Shown: one piece after another, positions 1-8,814 of the stretch | Layout: the number at the start of each line of letters is the position of its first letter | Numbering within the stretch: position 1 is the stretch's first letter | From: Paracoccus sediminilitoris | GTDB taxonomy: Bacteria; Pseudomonadota; Alphaproteobacteria; Rhodobacterales; Rhodobacteraceae | NCBI RefSeq assembly: GCF_003259195.1 | Contig: NZ_QJPK01000007.1 | Location: 1 to 64,000 of the forward strand | Direction of reading: 5' to 3' | Length of the DNA: 64,000 bases | Translations under genes and position numbers: made by a program | The notes under the pieces: generated by a model | Seen by the model: the letters and a program-made list of their open reading frames with translations, nothing else | Told to the model about the DNA's origin: nothing | Databases searched by the model: none

Positions 1-462
1 TGTGCACCGGGCAGCAGGCCGACAGTGGAACGATGAGTAGGGCGCGTCAAATTGCACTGCCGTATTAAGCGTCCGATGAAACGTGGATCAGCTCAGCACC
101 TATATCGCTTGTAACCATCTGGGGTGATGGGTCGTCTGGAGCCGTGGTCGTGGCGCTTCCGCGAAGATCCTTGCTCCCGCAGTCCCCCTTCTTTGAGAAA
201 ACGGGTCGCACCATCAAACCGTGGTGTCATACACCTCAGCATCCCACGGCTTCTGGGCTTTGGCTGAGTAATTAACCGCAGTATTTATTATGCCAATACT
301 GGACAAGAAATGGTCTATCTACGGGGACGTTTTCGCGAACTTCTTGTTCCAGAGATATTTGGATCGAGAAGCGGAATGCGAGATGGGGAACTGTCTGATC
401 CGGTCGAAAGTTATTCTGCCAGTTTGATACTGATGCAAAACAGAGAAAATTGTGAGAACGTC
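1..462. other. Non-coding left edge, no gene recognised
   Basis: I see no convincing coding sequence here. An open frame runs from about 310 into the next gene, but its first 51 codons look unlike a protein and the following gene has a clean signal-peptide start at 463. The stretch is lower in GC than most of the window and probably holds the promoter of the gene at 463. Confidence 0.4.
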
Positions 463-1131
463 ATGAAAAAACTGGCTGTTAGTACTACATTTGCTGCTTT
501 GATGATTTCCGGAGCGGCATTTGCGCAAACGTCTGCGACCGTTTCCACCGATCTGAACGTCCGTTCCGGTCCCGGTGTTCAGCATGAGGTGATCGGTGCC
601 ATTACGACCGATGCAGATGTCATGGTCGAGGGATGTATCGATAGCGCGAATTGGTGCAAAGTGAGCTCGGGTGACCTGCAGGGTTGGGCCTATGGCGACT
701 ACCTGAACGTCAAGGCCGGAGATGAAGTGCTATCCCTTTACCCGAACCGCGAAACGGTAGGCGTCGCTGTGATCGAAGCACCGGTCGAAGAGAGCGATAC
801 CGGCCAGGATGTGGCCGTCGGCAGCATTGGCGGCGCAGCGATGGGTGCATTGATCGGTGGGCCGGTCGGCGCCGTGGCAGGGGCTGCCATCGGTGGAACC
901 AGTGCATCGGCCGCCAATGTCGAGCCGACCGAAGAGGTGACAACTTATGTCACCACCAACTCTGTTGACCCCGTTTACTTGGAAGGTGAAGTAGTCGTCG
1001 GAGCGGGAGTTCCGGAGACTGTGACGGTCTACGATATTCCCGAGCAGCCTGACTATCGGTATGCCCAGATCAACGGGCAAACCGTTCTGATCAATCCCGA
1101 GAACCGCAATATCGTATATATTTACCGCTAA
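463..1131 (+). CDS. Secreted SH3-domain protein with DUF1236-like C-terminus
   Basis: A 222-residue protein. I chose the ATG at 463 over an upstream frame because it begins a classic signal peptide (MKKLAVSTTFAAL, cleavage after AFA-Q), so the mature protein is periplasmic. Residues about 25-75 form a bacterial SH3 domain (SDLNVRSGPG-type start, two cysteines, GWAYGDYL end). A glycine/alanine-rich segment follows (GGAAMGALIGGPVGAVAGAA), like a glycine-zipper. The C-terminus (VPETVTVYDIP...YRYAQINGQTVLI) matches the DUF1236 pattern common in alphaproteobacteria. The role is unknown; SH3 domains of this kind often bind peptidoglycan. It stands alone, with a gap on both sides. Confidence 0.8.
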   Translation: MKKLAVSTTFAALMISGAAFAQTSATVSTDLNVRSGPGVQHEVIGAITTDADVMVEGCIDSANWCKVSSGDLQGWAYGDYLNVKAGDEVLSLYPNRETVGVAVIEAPVEESDTGQDVAVGSIGGAAMGALIGGPVGAVAGAAIGGTSASAANVEPTEEVTTYVTTNSVDPVYLEGEVVVGAGVPETVTVYDIPEQPDYRYAQINGQTVLINPENRNIVYIYR

Positions 1132-1803
1132 ATCGCACGCTCAAAATTTGAGCTGAGGCGCAATCGCTCTCGCTCGGCGTTATTCGATCCTGTCAAATGG
1201 GATCTGAACGCCGGGCGTTTCCACACGTAGATCCAAATGGAAACCTGTGCTTTATCACCGTTCGAGCGGGTGCAAATTGCCCCGCCGCGAAAGGTTTGTT
1301 GTCCAGTGGTTTTTGCATAGTGAGCAGCGGGATTTTCTGTGACGATGTTTTCTTTTGGAAGCATCCTTCATTAGCCCAGCTCTCCTGGTCGGGCTTTTGT
1401 CGTTGCGAGGCCCATGCATGTTCGCACACCTCTCCGCCTACCTGATTTAGGTCCATTGCGGAAGGCTGTCTTCGACAAGCCGCGGCCTTCTTCCCGATCA
1501 GTCAAATGCGCTGTGTTTGCGGGGTCATCCAGAACGGCTTCTTCGCTTGGCAGAACCGCCCAGCCTGTGGTCGCCAGCAGCAGGACATAGCTTATCTTGC
1601 GCAAATCCGCACCATAACACCCCTTTACGATGCATGATCGGCGCCAAAGCTTTTACGCGCAGTGTCGGATGCTTCGGTGCTGACCCGCCAAGGTGAAGGC
1701 TCGGTCAGGATATCCCGATGATCGATGGACGATCTGGGAAAGGTCCGTGGCGGAACGTCGCGACCTGTCTTGACGTTACCTTGGCAAACAAAGGGTGGCT
1801 GAC
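1132..1803. other. Intergenic stretch with a transposase relic
   Basis: No intact gene. A 15-base perfect palindrome around a central A (GCTCAAAATTTGAGC, 1139-1153) follows the stop codon of the SH3 gene and may end its transcript, although no T-run follows. The part from about 1455 to 1615 is an IS3-type relic described separately. The rest I cannot assign. Confidence 0.5.
1455..1615 (+). pseudogene. IS3-family orfB relic (N-terminal fragment)
   Basis: Translated in one plus-strand frame, this stretch reads FPISQMRCVCGV then GFFAWQNRPACGRQQQ and DIAYLAQIRT. That is the N-terminal region of an IS3-family orfB (usual pattern FPISRMCRVLGVSQSGFFAW). The same region, differently damaged, occurs at 9793-9960, so the two are relics of related elements. 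There is no start codon, no DDE domain and no visible terminal repeat, so only a scar remains. Confidence 0.6.
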
Positions 1804-2862
1804 ATGAAATCAATCTTGATGAGCGGTGCCTTGGCACTGTCACTGACCTCGGCTCCGGCGCTGGCAAATTCCTTTCACGTGCAGGCCGGATCGATATATG
1901 CCGGTAGCGGGCAGGGGCCGCAGCTTTGGCTGGTTCAAGGCAACGGGAACGGAAAGGGCAACGGTCAGAATGCTGGCAAGGGCAACGGCCATAAGCCCAA
2001 AAATGCCAAGGGAAACGGCCATGGCAAGTCCAACGCTGGCGGTGGCAAAAGTAAAGGCAAGCCAGGGAAGGGCCATGATCGCGCGGGCAACGGTGGTAAG
2101 CCTGAACACGCTGGCGGACCCAAAAGCATCAAAAAAGCAGCGACCGGCAACTCCGCCAAGGGCAATGGGCGTCGCGCCTTTACCGACGACGAGCGCAGAG
2201 CTGAGGTAAAACGCATTTCCTCCATCTCTGCACCTTCAGGGCGTGATATGGCATTGATCTTGGGAGGATCGGCCTTGGGTCTGGCCACACCGCAGTTGCT
2301 GATTGCCGAAACACCGCAAGACGAGCTGATCACCTATCGCAACTGCCCACCGGGCCTGGCCAAGAAGGACCCACCCTGCGTGCCGCCGGGTCTGGCAAAG
2401 AACGGTGTAGGTTATGACGAATGGGCGTCCTATGACGATGACCGCTATGACGATCTTTGGATTGAACGGCGAGAAGAATGGCTGCGCCGCGATCGTGAGA
2501 TCGATCCGAACCCCAATCTGCTGTTATTGCAATCGGACGAGATCGAGATGCTCTATGGTCTGGACCCTGCACCCGAAGGCCAGCGCTATGGGCTGATCGA
2601 CGGGATGCCCGTATTGCTGGATGATCAAGATTACAGATCACTTCTGTTGGTCAATCAAATGGCCAGGGTGACGGATGGCATGGTTGGTGCCCCGGTCGCT
2701 CCGACGGCGGCGCTGACACAAGATGAATTGGTGGAACTCTACCGCCTGCCTCGTCCCGGTGCGGATCAAAATTATGCGGTTGTGAACGGCCAGCTGGTCG
2801 AGTTGGACGACTCGGACTATGAACTTCTTCAATTGATCCGCGTCGCGCGGGCCATCTTGTAA
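1804..2862 (+). CDS. Secreted Gly/Asn/Lys-rich protein with two tandem RcnB/DUF1236-like modules
   Basis: A 352-residue protein. ATG 1804 has an AAGGG ribosome site 8 bases upstream and begins a signal peptide (MKSILMSGALALSL, cleavage near ALA-N). An in-frame GTG at 1795 is less likely. Residues about 40-115 are a low-complexity basic run of GNGKGNG/GHGK repeats. The middle carries CPPGLAKKDPPC and CVPPGLAK. The C-terminal half holds two tandem copies of a 45-residue module: LLQSDEIEMLYGL...GQRYGLIDGMPVLL, then LTQDELVELYRL...QNYAVVNGQLVEL. The module resembles RcnB-like and DUF1236 domains. Function is unknown; the basic tract suggests binding of nucleic acid, metal or cell-wall polyanions. 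Confidence 0.75.
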   Translation: MKSILMSGALALSLTSAPALANSFHVQAGSIYAGSGQGPQLWLVQGNGNGKGNGQNAGKGNGHKPKNAKGNGHGKSNAGGGKSKGKPGKGHDRAGNGGKPEHAGGPKSIKKAATGNSAKGNGRRAFTDDERRAEVKRISSISAPSGRDMALILGGSALGLATPQLLIAETPQDELITYRNCPPGLAKKDPPCVPPGLAKNGVGYDEWASYDDDRYDDLWIERREEWLRRDREIDPNPNLLLLQSDEIEMLYGLDPAPEGQRYGLIDGMPVLLDDQDYRSLLLVNQMARVTDGMVGAPVAPTAALTQDELVELYRLPRPGADQNYAVVNGQLVELDDSDYELLQLIRVARAIL

Positions 2863-3558
2863 CGGTCGAGTTGCCCCAAGAACTGGCAGCCGCCGCGCGA
2901 TGCGGCGGCTGTACCATTTCCCAATCGTTGTGTTCGCAATTCCAATATGAAAAATACTATTATCTTTCCCTGCAAATATGTCTGCTGCATGAAAACCCTT
3001 GCCGGGAACAACGGAATACCACCATTTATAGCAATGGCGGGCCTTCATAAATCCTGTTGCGAGGGGCTTTCTTGCAAGTCACTTGCTAGCTACGAGACAT
3101 TATCATCGACGGGATGTCGCAAAGGGACGCAATTGTTTATGATTCCCAGCATGTCAGGGTCCGGTATTTTGGGGTGATAATTGCCAGCCACTACGCTCTG
3201 GTTGAAATAAATCAAAACTCCCGCCGACCTGAGACTTAGCCGCCCGATACCCAAGGCCCGCAGGTTTGACGCATATAACAGCGTTTCGCTATCAGATTTT
3301 GGAGGTTGCAATAGGCCAGCACCCCTCCATAACCAACGCGCCTGCGCATCTGACAAAGCTGTGCCAGCCCTGAAAGCTGACATTCTGCGCCTTTTTCCCT
3401 GCAGGCTTACGGATCAAATATGCTGATCTGGCGAGCCTACCAACCCCTGCATTCAGCAATCAAATGATGTCTGGTACGTGCAGGCTTGACTGGCCTACAA
3501 CCCGACGAGGAACCAAATCTCTAGATCGGATTTGTTCAAGACAGAGTTTGGGCCTGGC
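2863..3558. other. Long intergenic stretch with a strong hairpin
   Basis: Right after the stop codon is a perfect 10-bp hairpin (CAGCCGCCGC, 2887-2896, pairing with GCGGCGGCTG, 2902-2911). No T-run follows, so it is a transcript-end or stability structure rather than a clear intrinsic terminator. The remaining 600 bases are lower in GC. A 97-residue minus-strand frame at 3090-3383 resembles no family I know and has no ribosome site, so I do not call it. The part nearest 3559 should contain the promoter of the LOV gene. Confidence 0.4.
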
Positions 3559-4671
3559 ATGGAAAAGCAGAAGGACGACTGGACACTGACCGAGGCCCTG
3601 CATTACGAGCATGGCCGCGGCGATCCGTTCGCTGCCGCAGTCCGTTCGACCCGTATGCCGATGATCATTACCGATCCCAATCAGCCCGACAATCCCATCG
3701 TCTTTGCCAATATGTCCTTTCAAGACCTGACCGGCTACGGACGTGACGAACTGATCGGCCGAAACTGTCGCTTCTTGCAGGGACCGGGAACGGATCGCCA
3801 AACCGTTGCGTCGGTTCGGAAAGCGATAGCGCAGGGCAACGATGCCTCGGTCGATCTGCTCAACTATCGAAAGGACGGCACACCCTTCTGGAATGCGCTT
3901 TATGTCAGTCCGGTGCGTGACACGGCGGGGACCATCCGATTTTTCTTTGCTTCGCAGATGGATATCACCGATCGCATCGATCGGCAGGATCGCGTTTCGC
4001 GAGAAAAGGCGGTTGTCGAGGCCGAGGTCGCAAAGCGGGTTTCCGAATTGCGAGAGGCAGTCGAGGCGCAGCAGTTGCTCTTGCACGAAGTTGACCACCG
4101 GGTGAAGAACAACATGACAATGATCGGCTCGATCCTGCGAATGGAGCTGAGGGCTGCCGGTGATGCCAAAACCGCGCGAATGCTGCGCCTGATGATGTCA
4201 CGGGTTGATGCGATCTCGACTGTTCACCGCAATCTTTATCAAGACATCGATGTGACACGCTTCGACATAGGATCCTATGCCGTGGGTATCGCATCTGATC
4301 TGGCACAGCACTCTGCCGGATCGCACCTGCGGGTCCGGGCGGATCTTCATCGAGCCGAAATTCCGGCAGGACAGGCGTCGGCCTTGGGACTTGTCGTCAA
4401 CGAGATCCTCAACCACATGGTTCAGGCCCGAAGTGAAGCGTCGGACAGATGTCTGGACGTGAGTGCCCAAGCCGAGGGCAGCCGAGTGCAGTTGACGTTT
4501 CGAATCTCGAATGCACAACTGGAACACACCGAAGATAGCTATTCACCAAGTGGCGTGGCCGAGCAGATCATCACGCGGCTGGCATCGCAGTCACATACCA
4601 GCGTCGATTGGAAGAAATCTGACGCGGGCGATCTTCAGGTTACGCTTTCCATTACCAGAGACCTCTCATGA
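3559..4671 (+). CDS. LOV-domain histidine-kinase-like blue-light sensor (HisKA_2/HWE type)
   Basis: A 370-residue soluble protein. Residues about 25-140 form a LOV/PAS domain with GRNCRFLQ; Cys70 is where LOV proteins bind flavin mononucleotide under blue light. A short helix leads to a HisKA_2-type dimerisation box LLHEVDHRVKNNM, with His180 as the expected phosphorylation site. The ATP-binding part looks eroded: the N-box reads NEILNHMVQA where kinases have NELVTNALKHA, and the D-x-G-x-G box is not recognisable (RISNAQLEHTEDSYSP). It may signal without strong kinase activity. The stop codon overlaps the next gene by 4 bases. The start is uncertain: a TTG at 3532 is also in frame. Confidence 0.85.
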   Translation: MEKQKDDWTLTEALHYEHGRGDPFAAAVRSTRMPMIITDPNQPDNPIVFANMSFQDLTGYGRDELIGRNCRFLQGPGTDRQTVASVRKAIAQGNDASVDLLNYRKDGTPFWNALYVSPVRDTAGTIRFFFASQMDITDRIDRQDRVSREKAVVEAEVAKRVSELREAVEAQQLLLHEVDHRVKNNMTMIGSILRMELRAAGDAKTARMLRLMMSRVDAISTVHRNLYQDIDVTRFDIGSYAVGIASDLAQHSAGSHLRVRADLHRAEIPAGQASALGLVVNEILNHMVQARSEASDRCLDVSAQAEGSRVQLTFRISNAQLEHTEDSYSPSGVAEQIITRLASQSHTSVDWKKSDAGDLQVTLSITRDLS

Positions 4672-5120
4672 ACCTTCCCAATCGGCAGCTTTCAATCCTT
4701 GTAGTCGAGGATGAATTGATCATCGCGATGGATGTCGAGATGATCATCGAGGATGCCGGCCACCGAGTCGTGGCAAGCTGTACCTCGCTGAAAGATGTCC
4801 GCGCCCTTCCGATGGGTGACGTGCCAGACTTGGCATTGGTCGACATGCAGCTGGCAGGGGGGGCGACCGGACTGGAGGTCGGGCACGAAATTCGATCACG
4901 CTGGCCGCAGGCCGCCATCGTCTTCGTGACTGCCAATGCCAAAAAGGTTCCCGAGGAGTATGACGGCCTGCTTGGTACCATCGGCAAGCCTTTTTCAGCT
5001 TCGGGCTTCACAGCGGCGCTTGGCTTCATTCACGACCTGCTCTCAGGCCGGACAGAGGGGCAGATACCGTCCGAATTCACACCCGCTCGGCGCAGCGCTG
5101 ACCGTCCAAGCCGCGGCTGA
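4668..5120 (+). CDS. Single-domain response regulator
   Basis: A 150-residue protein that is essentially one receiver domain. It shows the acidic pair (VVEDE), the phospho-acceptor Asp in ALVDMQLAGG, the Thr in VFVTANA and the Lys in GTIGKPFS. No DNA-binding or output domain follows; the tail past about residue 130 looks disordered. It overlaps the LOV gene by ATGA, so the two are translated together and the LOV protein is the obvious partner. The convergent bacteriophytochrome kinase next door could also phosphorylate it. Receiver-only regulators beside HWE/HisKA_2 kinases often act as phosphate shuttles or sinks. Confidence 0.88.
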   Translation: MNLPNRQLSILVVEDELIIAMDVEMIIEDAGHRVVASCTSLKDVRALPMGDVPDLALVDMQLAGGATGLEVGHEIRSRWPQAAIVFVTANAKKVPEEYDGLLGTIGKPFSASGFTAALGFIHDLLSGRTEGQIPSEFTPARRSADRPSRG

Positions 5121-5132
5121 ATTTTCTTATTC

Positions 5133-7280
5133 TCAGATCGGCCCGAAGATGGAAACACGCAGACCGGGATTGTTTTCCTCGACAGAGATGGTTCCGCCAA
5201 GCTGCGATGCCAGCGCCTCGATCATCCGCGTGCCGAAACCGGTGCCTTGCACCGTGCCGTCCGATCCGACCCCTCGATCGGTGACCTGAAGACGGAAGCC
5301 ATCCCGCCATGTGGCCAAGGTGATGGAGATCGGCCCCGGTTCGCCAAGATAGGCGTATTTGATGGCATTCGCGACGATTTCGTTCGCCAGCAGCCCGATC
5401 GTCACCGCTGCATCCGCCGAGACAAGGATGGGCGCGAACTCGCCCTCGATCAATGTCCTCCAGCGCGCATCCAATGATGAACGCATGTCGCGCAAGAGAT
5501 CGTCGAGATAGATCGACAGATCCACGATTTCCGCACGATCATCCTGATAGAGCCGACGATGCACCAGACTGACCGCCGTCAGGCGACCCTGAGCCTCCTC
5601 GAGCTGCGCGCGGACATCGGGTTGCGCACCGCGCGCCTGCAGCCGAAGGAACGATCCCACCAGAGAAAGGCTGTTCTGGACGCGGTGATTGACCTCCTTC
5701 AGCAGGAAATCCTTTTGTCGAAGCAGGCTTTCATTCTCCCGAATGACAAGCGACAGTTCGGCGTTCAGACGGCGGATGCGCAATGAGCTTCTGGCTTCCA
5801 GCAGCAGCCTGACCAGACGTCCGGCTGCTTCGATCTCGCCCGCGCTCCATGTGCGGGACCGGCCGCGCACCTGTTCTGACCAAGCCTCGAAAGAGACGCG
5901 TGGCTCCAGTTCGGCTCCGGGTTTGAGGGTGACATCCTTGTGTGGATTGCCGGCCCAAGTCAGCATCTGCAATTCCTCGGCCCGCAACCAGATCAGGACG
6001 GTCGGTATTTCAGTGGACATGGTCGCGGCCAGGACACCCGAAGCAATATCCTGCCTGATGGTCAGGCCGGGTTGATCAACCCCCAGACGGGACGTCGCAT
6101 AGGGGCGCGCAGCCGCCGTTTCGCGAAGCTTGTCGGCAATGGCGCGCAGATCCTGAGGAGGAGGGCATTCGCCATGCGTAAACACCTCGGTCCCCTGAAT
6201 TGCGGCAAATCCCGTGGCCCCGACCAGATCCGCCAGCACCGGTGCCGCGTTGGCGAAGAAGACAGGCAGATCCTCCTCGGGACCCAGTTTGGCCATGATC
6301 GCATCTTCGGCAGACCGCAGGCGAATCCGCTCACGGTAGAGAAGAGTTTCTTCACGCAGACGGATCTGGCGCGACAGGTTTTCCGCCAGACTGACACAGG
6401 CCAGTCGGGTGACGACCGAGAGGTTGCGCGGTTCGGGATCGTGGCATGCGATCAGTCCCCACAGCATCCCGTCCTGCACGATGGACATGGAAGCCGACGA
6501 TCGAACCCCCATGTTTCCCAGATAACGCAGATGGATGGGCGACACGCTGCGCAGCATGGAGTCGCTGAGATCCACCGTCGCGATGCCGGGATCTTCTCCG
6601 GTGATCGGCTGCACGGGCGATTGCGCATCCGCAATCACCCTGATGCGGTTGCGAACATACAGGGCACGCGCCTGAACGGGAATATCGCTCGCTGGAAAAT
6701 GGTGGTTCATGAAGCTGTCCGAATTCGCCGCCCGGCTTTCGCCGACGACCACTCCGGCATCTCCTTCGATGAAGCGATAAACCAGAACACGTGCATGTCC
6801 GGTCAACTGACGGAAAGCCTCTGCGGCGTTGCGATAAAGATCGGACAGGGATGCTGAACGCTCCAGCATGCTGTCGAGCGTCTGCATCCGGCTCAGGAAT
6901 TTCGCGTCCAGCTGTCCGGAGTCGCTTGCCGGAACAAGCTCGAGCATCACGTAAGGTCCACTGAGATAGGCCAGCACGTCCCAGTGCTTTTCAAAGGCCT
7001 GCAGGCTTTGAATGGCTTGGGCGCCCGTACCGAATTCCATGTCGCCCAAGGGCAGGTCGGCAAACTTGCCGCCCAGGATCGCCTTCAGCGGAGTGTCAGG
7101 TGCGATCTCCGCAAGACCGGGTTCGCTGCTGGCAACGCCCTTCACGAGCAGATCGCGATCAAGGATCAGCAGATGGCCGTAAGACTGAATGGATCCGGGA
7201 ATATGAATCGGTTCGCGATCACAGGCGGTCAATTCGAGGCTGGAGGCAGAGGCGCCGTGAACGGGGTTTTTTTCGATCAT
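5133..7280 (-). CDS. bphP: Bacteriophytochrome histidine kinase
   Basis: A 715-residue red/far-red photoreceptor. Cys20, in TACDREPIHIPGSIQ, is the biliverdin attachment site of bacteriophytochromes. The PAS-GAF-PHY core follows, with the PASDIPVQARALY signature of the GAF domain. The C-terminal kinase is of the HisKA_2/HWE type: FLLKEVNHRVQNS with His532, N-box NEIVANAIKYA, and an intact DRGVG box followed by GTGFGTRMIEALASQLGG. Unlike the LOV protein nearby, all ATP-site motifs are present. It lies downstream of the heme oxygenase gene on the same strand, so chromophore synthesis and apoprotein are probably co-transcribed. No good ribosome site is visible before the ATG. Confidence 0.93.
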   Translation of the reverse strand: MIEKNPVHGASASSLELTACDREPIHIPGSIQSYGHLLILDRDLLVKGVASSEPGLAEIAPDTPLKAILGGKFADLPLGDMEFGTGAQAIQSLQAFEKHWDVLAYLSGPYVMLELVPASDSGQLDAKFLSRMQTLDSMLERSASLSDLYRNAAEAFRQLTGHARVLVYRFIEGDAGVVVGESRAANSDSFMNHHFPASDIPVQARALYVRNRIRVIADAQSPVQPITGEDPGIATVDLSDSMLRSVSPIHLRYLGNMGVRSSASMSIVQDGMLWGLIACHDPEPRNLSVVTRLACVSLAENLSRQIRLREETLLYRERIRLRSAEDAIMAKLGPEEDLPVFFANAAPVLADLVGATGFAAIQGTEVFTHGECPPPQDLRAIADKLRETAAARPYATSRLGVDQPGLTIRQDIASGVLAATMSTEIPTVLIWLRAEELQMLTWAGNPHKDVTLKPGAELEPRVSFEAWSEQVRGRSRTWSAGEIEAAGRLVRLLLEARSSLRIRRLNAELSLVIRENESLLRQKDFLLKEVNHRVQNSLSLVGSFLRLQARGAQPDVRAQLEEAQGRLTAVSLVHRRLYQDDRAEIVDLSIYLDDLLRDMRSSLDARWRTLIEGEFAPILVSADAAVTIGLLANEIVANAIKYAYLGEPGPISITLATWRDGFRLQVTDRGVGSDGTVQGTGFGTRMIEALASQLGGTISVEENNPGLRVSIFGPI

Positions 7281-7334
7281 GCCAGATTATTTACGCAAAT
7301 GGGAGAGCTGTGTCTAATTGCTAAAAGATGCTTG

Positions 7335-7916
7335 TCAGCCGGGGTTGGCAAGCGCGGGGTGCGGCACACGGAACGCGGTCAAAGCCAGGCTGAATACAGC
7401 GCGCGCTGCTTTGCAGGCAGCATCGGCATCAATGCCCGGCTGCTGCAAAAACGCCTGAAATCTGCTCCAGCGCCGCGGGTCGGATGTCTGGCGAGCAAGG
7501 TGCTTTGCTCCACTTTCAGGGTCGAAGCCCAAGGCTGCAGCTCTGCGCGCCAAGAGCACGGCCCCTAGCGACGATCCCTCCAACACATAAAGGGCCCCAA
7601 GCATGGAGGCGCAATCGCCAAGCTTTGGAGCCGTTGGCGGTGCCGATGCAGTCAAACCAAGCTGACGCATGTCCTGCGTCAGTTCTTTTGCCAAAAACAA
7701 CGGCTGCCATCCTGTCAGAGCCTCGGCTTCGGCCATAGCCGGTTCCAGGGCAGAGCGGAAACAATGGCTTCCCGTGACATAGGCCTGATATGCCCTATGA
7801 TCGGTCAAGGAGCCTATGCCGGTGTCCAGCGCCCAATGCAGATCAGCGCTTCTATTGCGCATAAGGGTCCGCAGATCTGAATGTGTCATCAAAATAGTCT
7901 CTGTATCGATCTGCAT
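7335..7916 (-). CDS. bphO: Biliverdin-producing heme oxygenase (BphO type)
   Basis: A 193-residue protein of the bacterial heme oxygenase family. It opens heme to biliverdin, the bilin that bacteriophytochromes bind. His27 in RSADLHWALD is the likely proximal heme ligand, and LYVLEGSSLGAVLLARR matches the distal-helix signature (family form YVLEGSxLGG). ATG 7916 is preceded by GGAAGGA at 9 bases, which favours it over the internal Met10. The bphP gene begins 54 bases downstream, giving a bphO-bphP operon. Confidence 0.9.
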   Translation of the reverse strand: MQIDTETILMTHSDLRTLMRNRSADLHWALDTGIGSLTDHRAYQAYVTGSHCFRSALEPAMAEAEALTGWQPLFLAKELTQDMRQLGLTASAPPTAPKLGDCASMLGALYVLEGSSLGAVLLARRAAALGFDPESGAKHLARQTSDPRRWSRFQAFLQQPGIDADAACKAARAVFSLALTAFRVPHPALANPG

Positions 7917-8101
7917 CCAATCATGTCCTTCCTAGCATCTTCCAAATTGCTTGGGCATCCTTGCCGGGGAAGCATGCAGTCTAACGGCATCGGCTCTGCG
8001 AACTTTCTACGGAGAGAGCGGGCATGTACTGGCTGAACGCGCGGTTCGCGATGCCTTTTATGGCCATGCTCGCGCATCGGGTCGTTTTGGTGCCATGCGC
8101 C

Positions 8102-8365
8102 TCAGGATATTCCGGGATGAGCGTTTTCCCATTCGCTCAGCTGCAGGCCCAACTGCATCGTGTAGCGGGCCACCGGACTGTTGATGTCATCCGATTGAAG
8201 GGATCTGTCCACTGCGACATAGGTGGCCTTGGCGATACGATAGTGGGCTTCTGAGGTGATCGGCGGTACGACATCGTGGATCAGAAATTGCTGCACTGCC
8301 TGATCGACCTGGGCCTCCGGGACACCTGCCGACAGGAACAGGCGTCGCAACACGATTGTCATCAT
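8102..8365 (-). CDS. Small hypothetical protein
   Basis: An 87-residue frame (MMTIVLRRLFLSAGVPEAQVDQ...) with a plausible amphipathic composition and no membrane segment or signal peptide. I recognise no family. No clear ribosome site precedes the tandem ATG codons at 8365/8362. A plus-strand frame overlaps it but has a poorer composition. It lies between the phytochrome operon and the IS-scarred region. It may be real or a remnant. Confidence 0.35.
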   Translation of the reverse strand: MMTIVLRRLFLSAGVPEAQVDQAVQQFLIHDVVPPITSEAHYRIAKATYVAVDRSLQSDDINSPVARYTMQLGLQLSEWENAHPGIS

Positions 8366-8814
8366 TGGGCATCTGAAGCGGGCGGGGCATGTAAGTGCCT
8401 TTCGGCTTTCAGCCTTTCTTGCCGTGAGAAAAAGTAAAGTCTGCAGCTTCCAACCGTGACAAGGTCAAGCGGCTTTTGAGCTGCGCCGTGACCAATCGGT
8501 TCGCAGTTCCCGTCGCCCAGAACTGCATCCAAAGATTGATATGTGCATACATGACTCTTGTGTAGCGTGTCCATTTGGACAAGTTGTCGGGATTTGTTGC
8601 ACAGGGCAGAAGGATACGGTCAGCTGGGCGGCTTTTTGATGTTTCCTGTTTTTTGTGGTCCGCCGCTCTGCTGTAACCCTGCCTACCGGCACTCGGCCAA
8701 TTGCGCCCGGGATGTTGGATCGGGACAATGCTGATTCCTGCTTCGATGAAATCAGGCCATTGTCGTAGTGGTATTGCAGGCTCTGTAATTGTGGTGAAAT
8801 CTGGTCTGCCCTTA
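8366..8814. other. Intergenic stretch before IS element
   Basis: No gene is convincing. A 139-residue minus-strand frame (8409-8828) runs into the IS end and matches no family I know. A small inverted repeat TGTCC-ATTT-GGACA (8568-8581) could be an operator, but no regulator is nearby. The stretch is lower in GC, in keeping with imported DNA. Confidence 0.35.

Noticed and set aside
3090..3383. A 97-codon minus-strand frame in the gap before the LOV gene
   Set aside because: Composition is not absurd, but there is no ribosome site, no family and no operon context.
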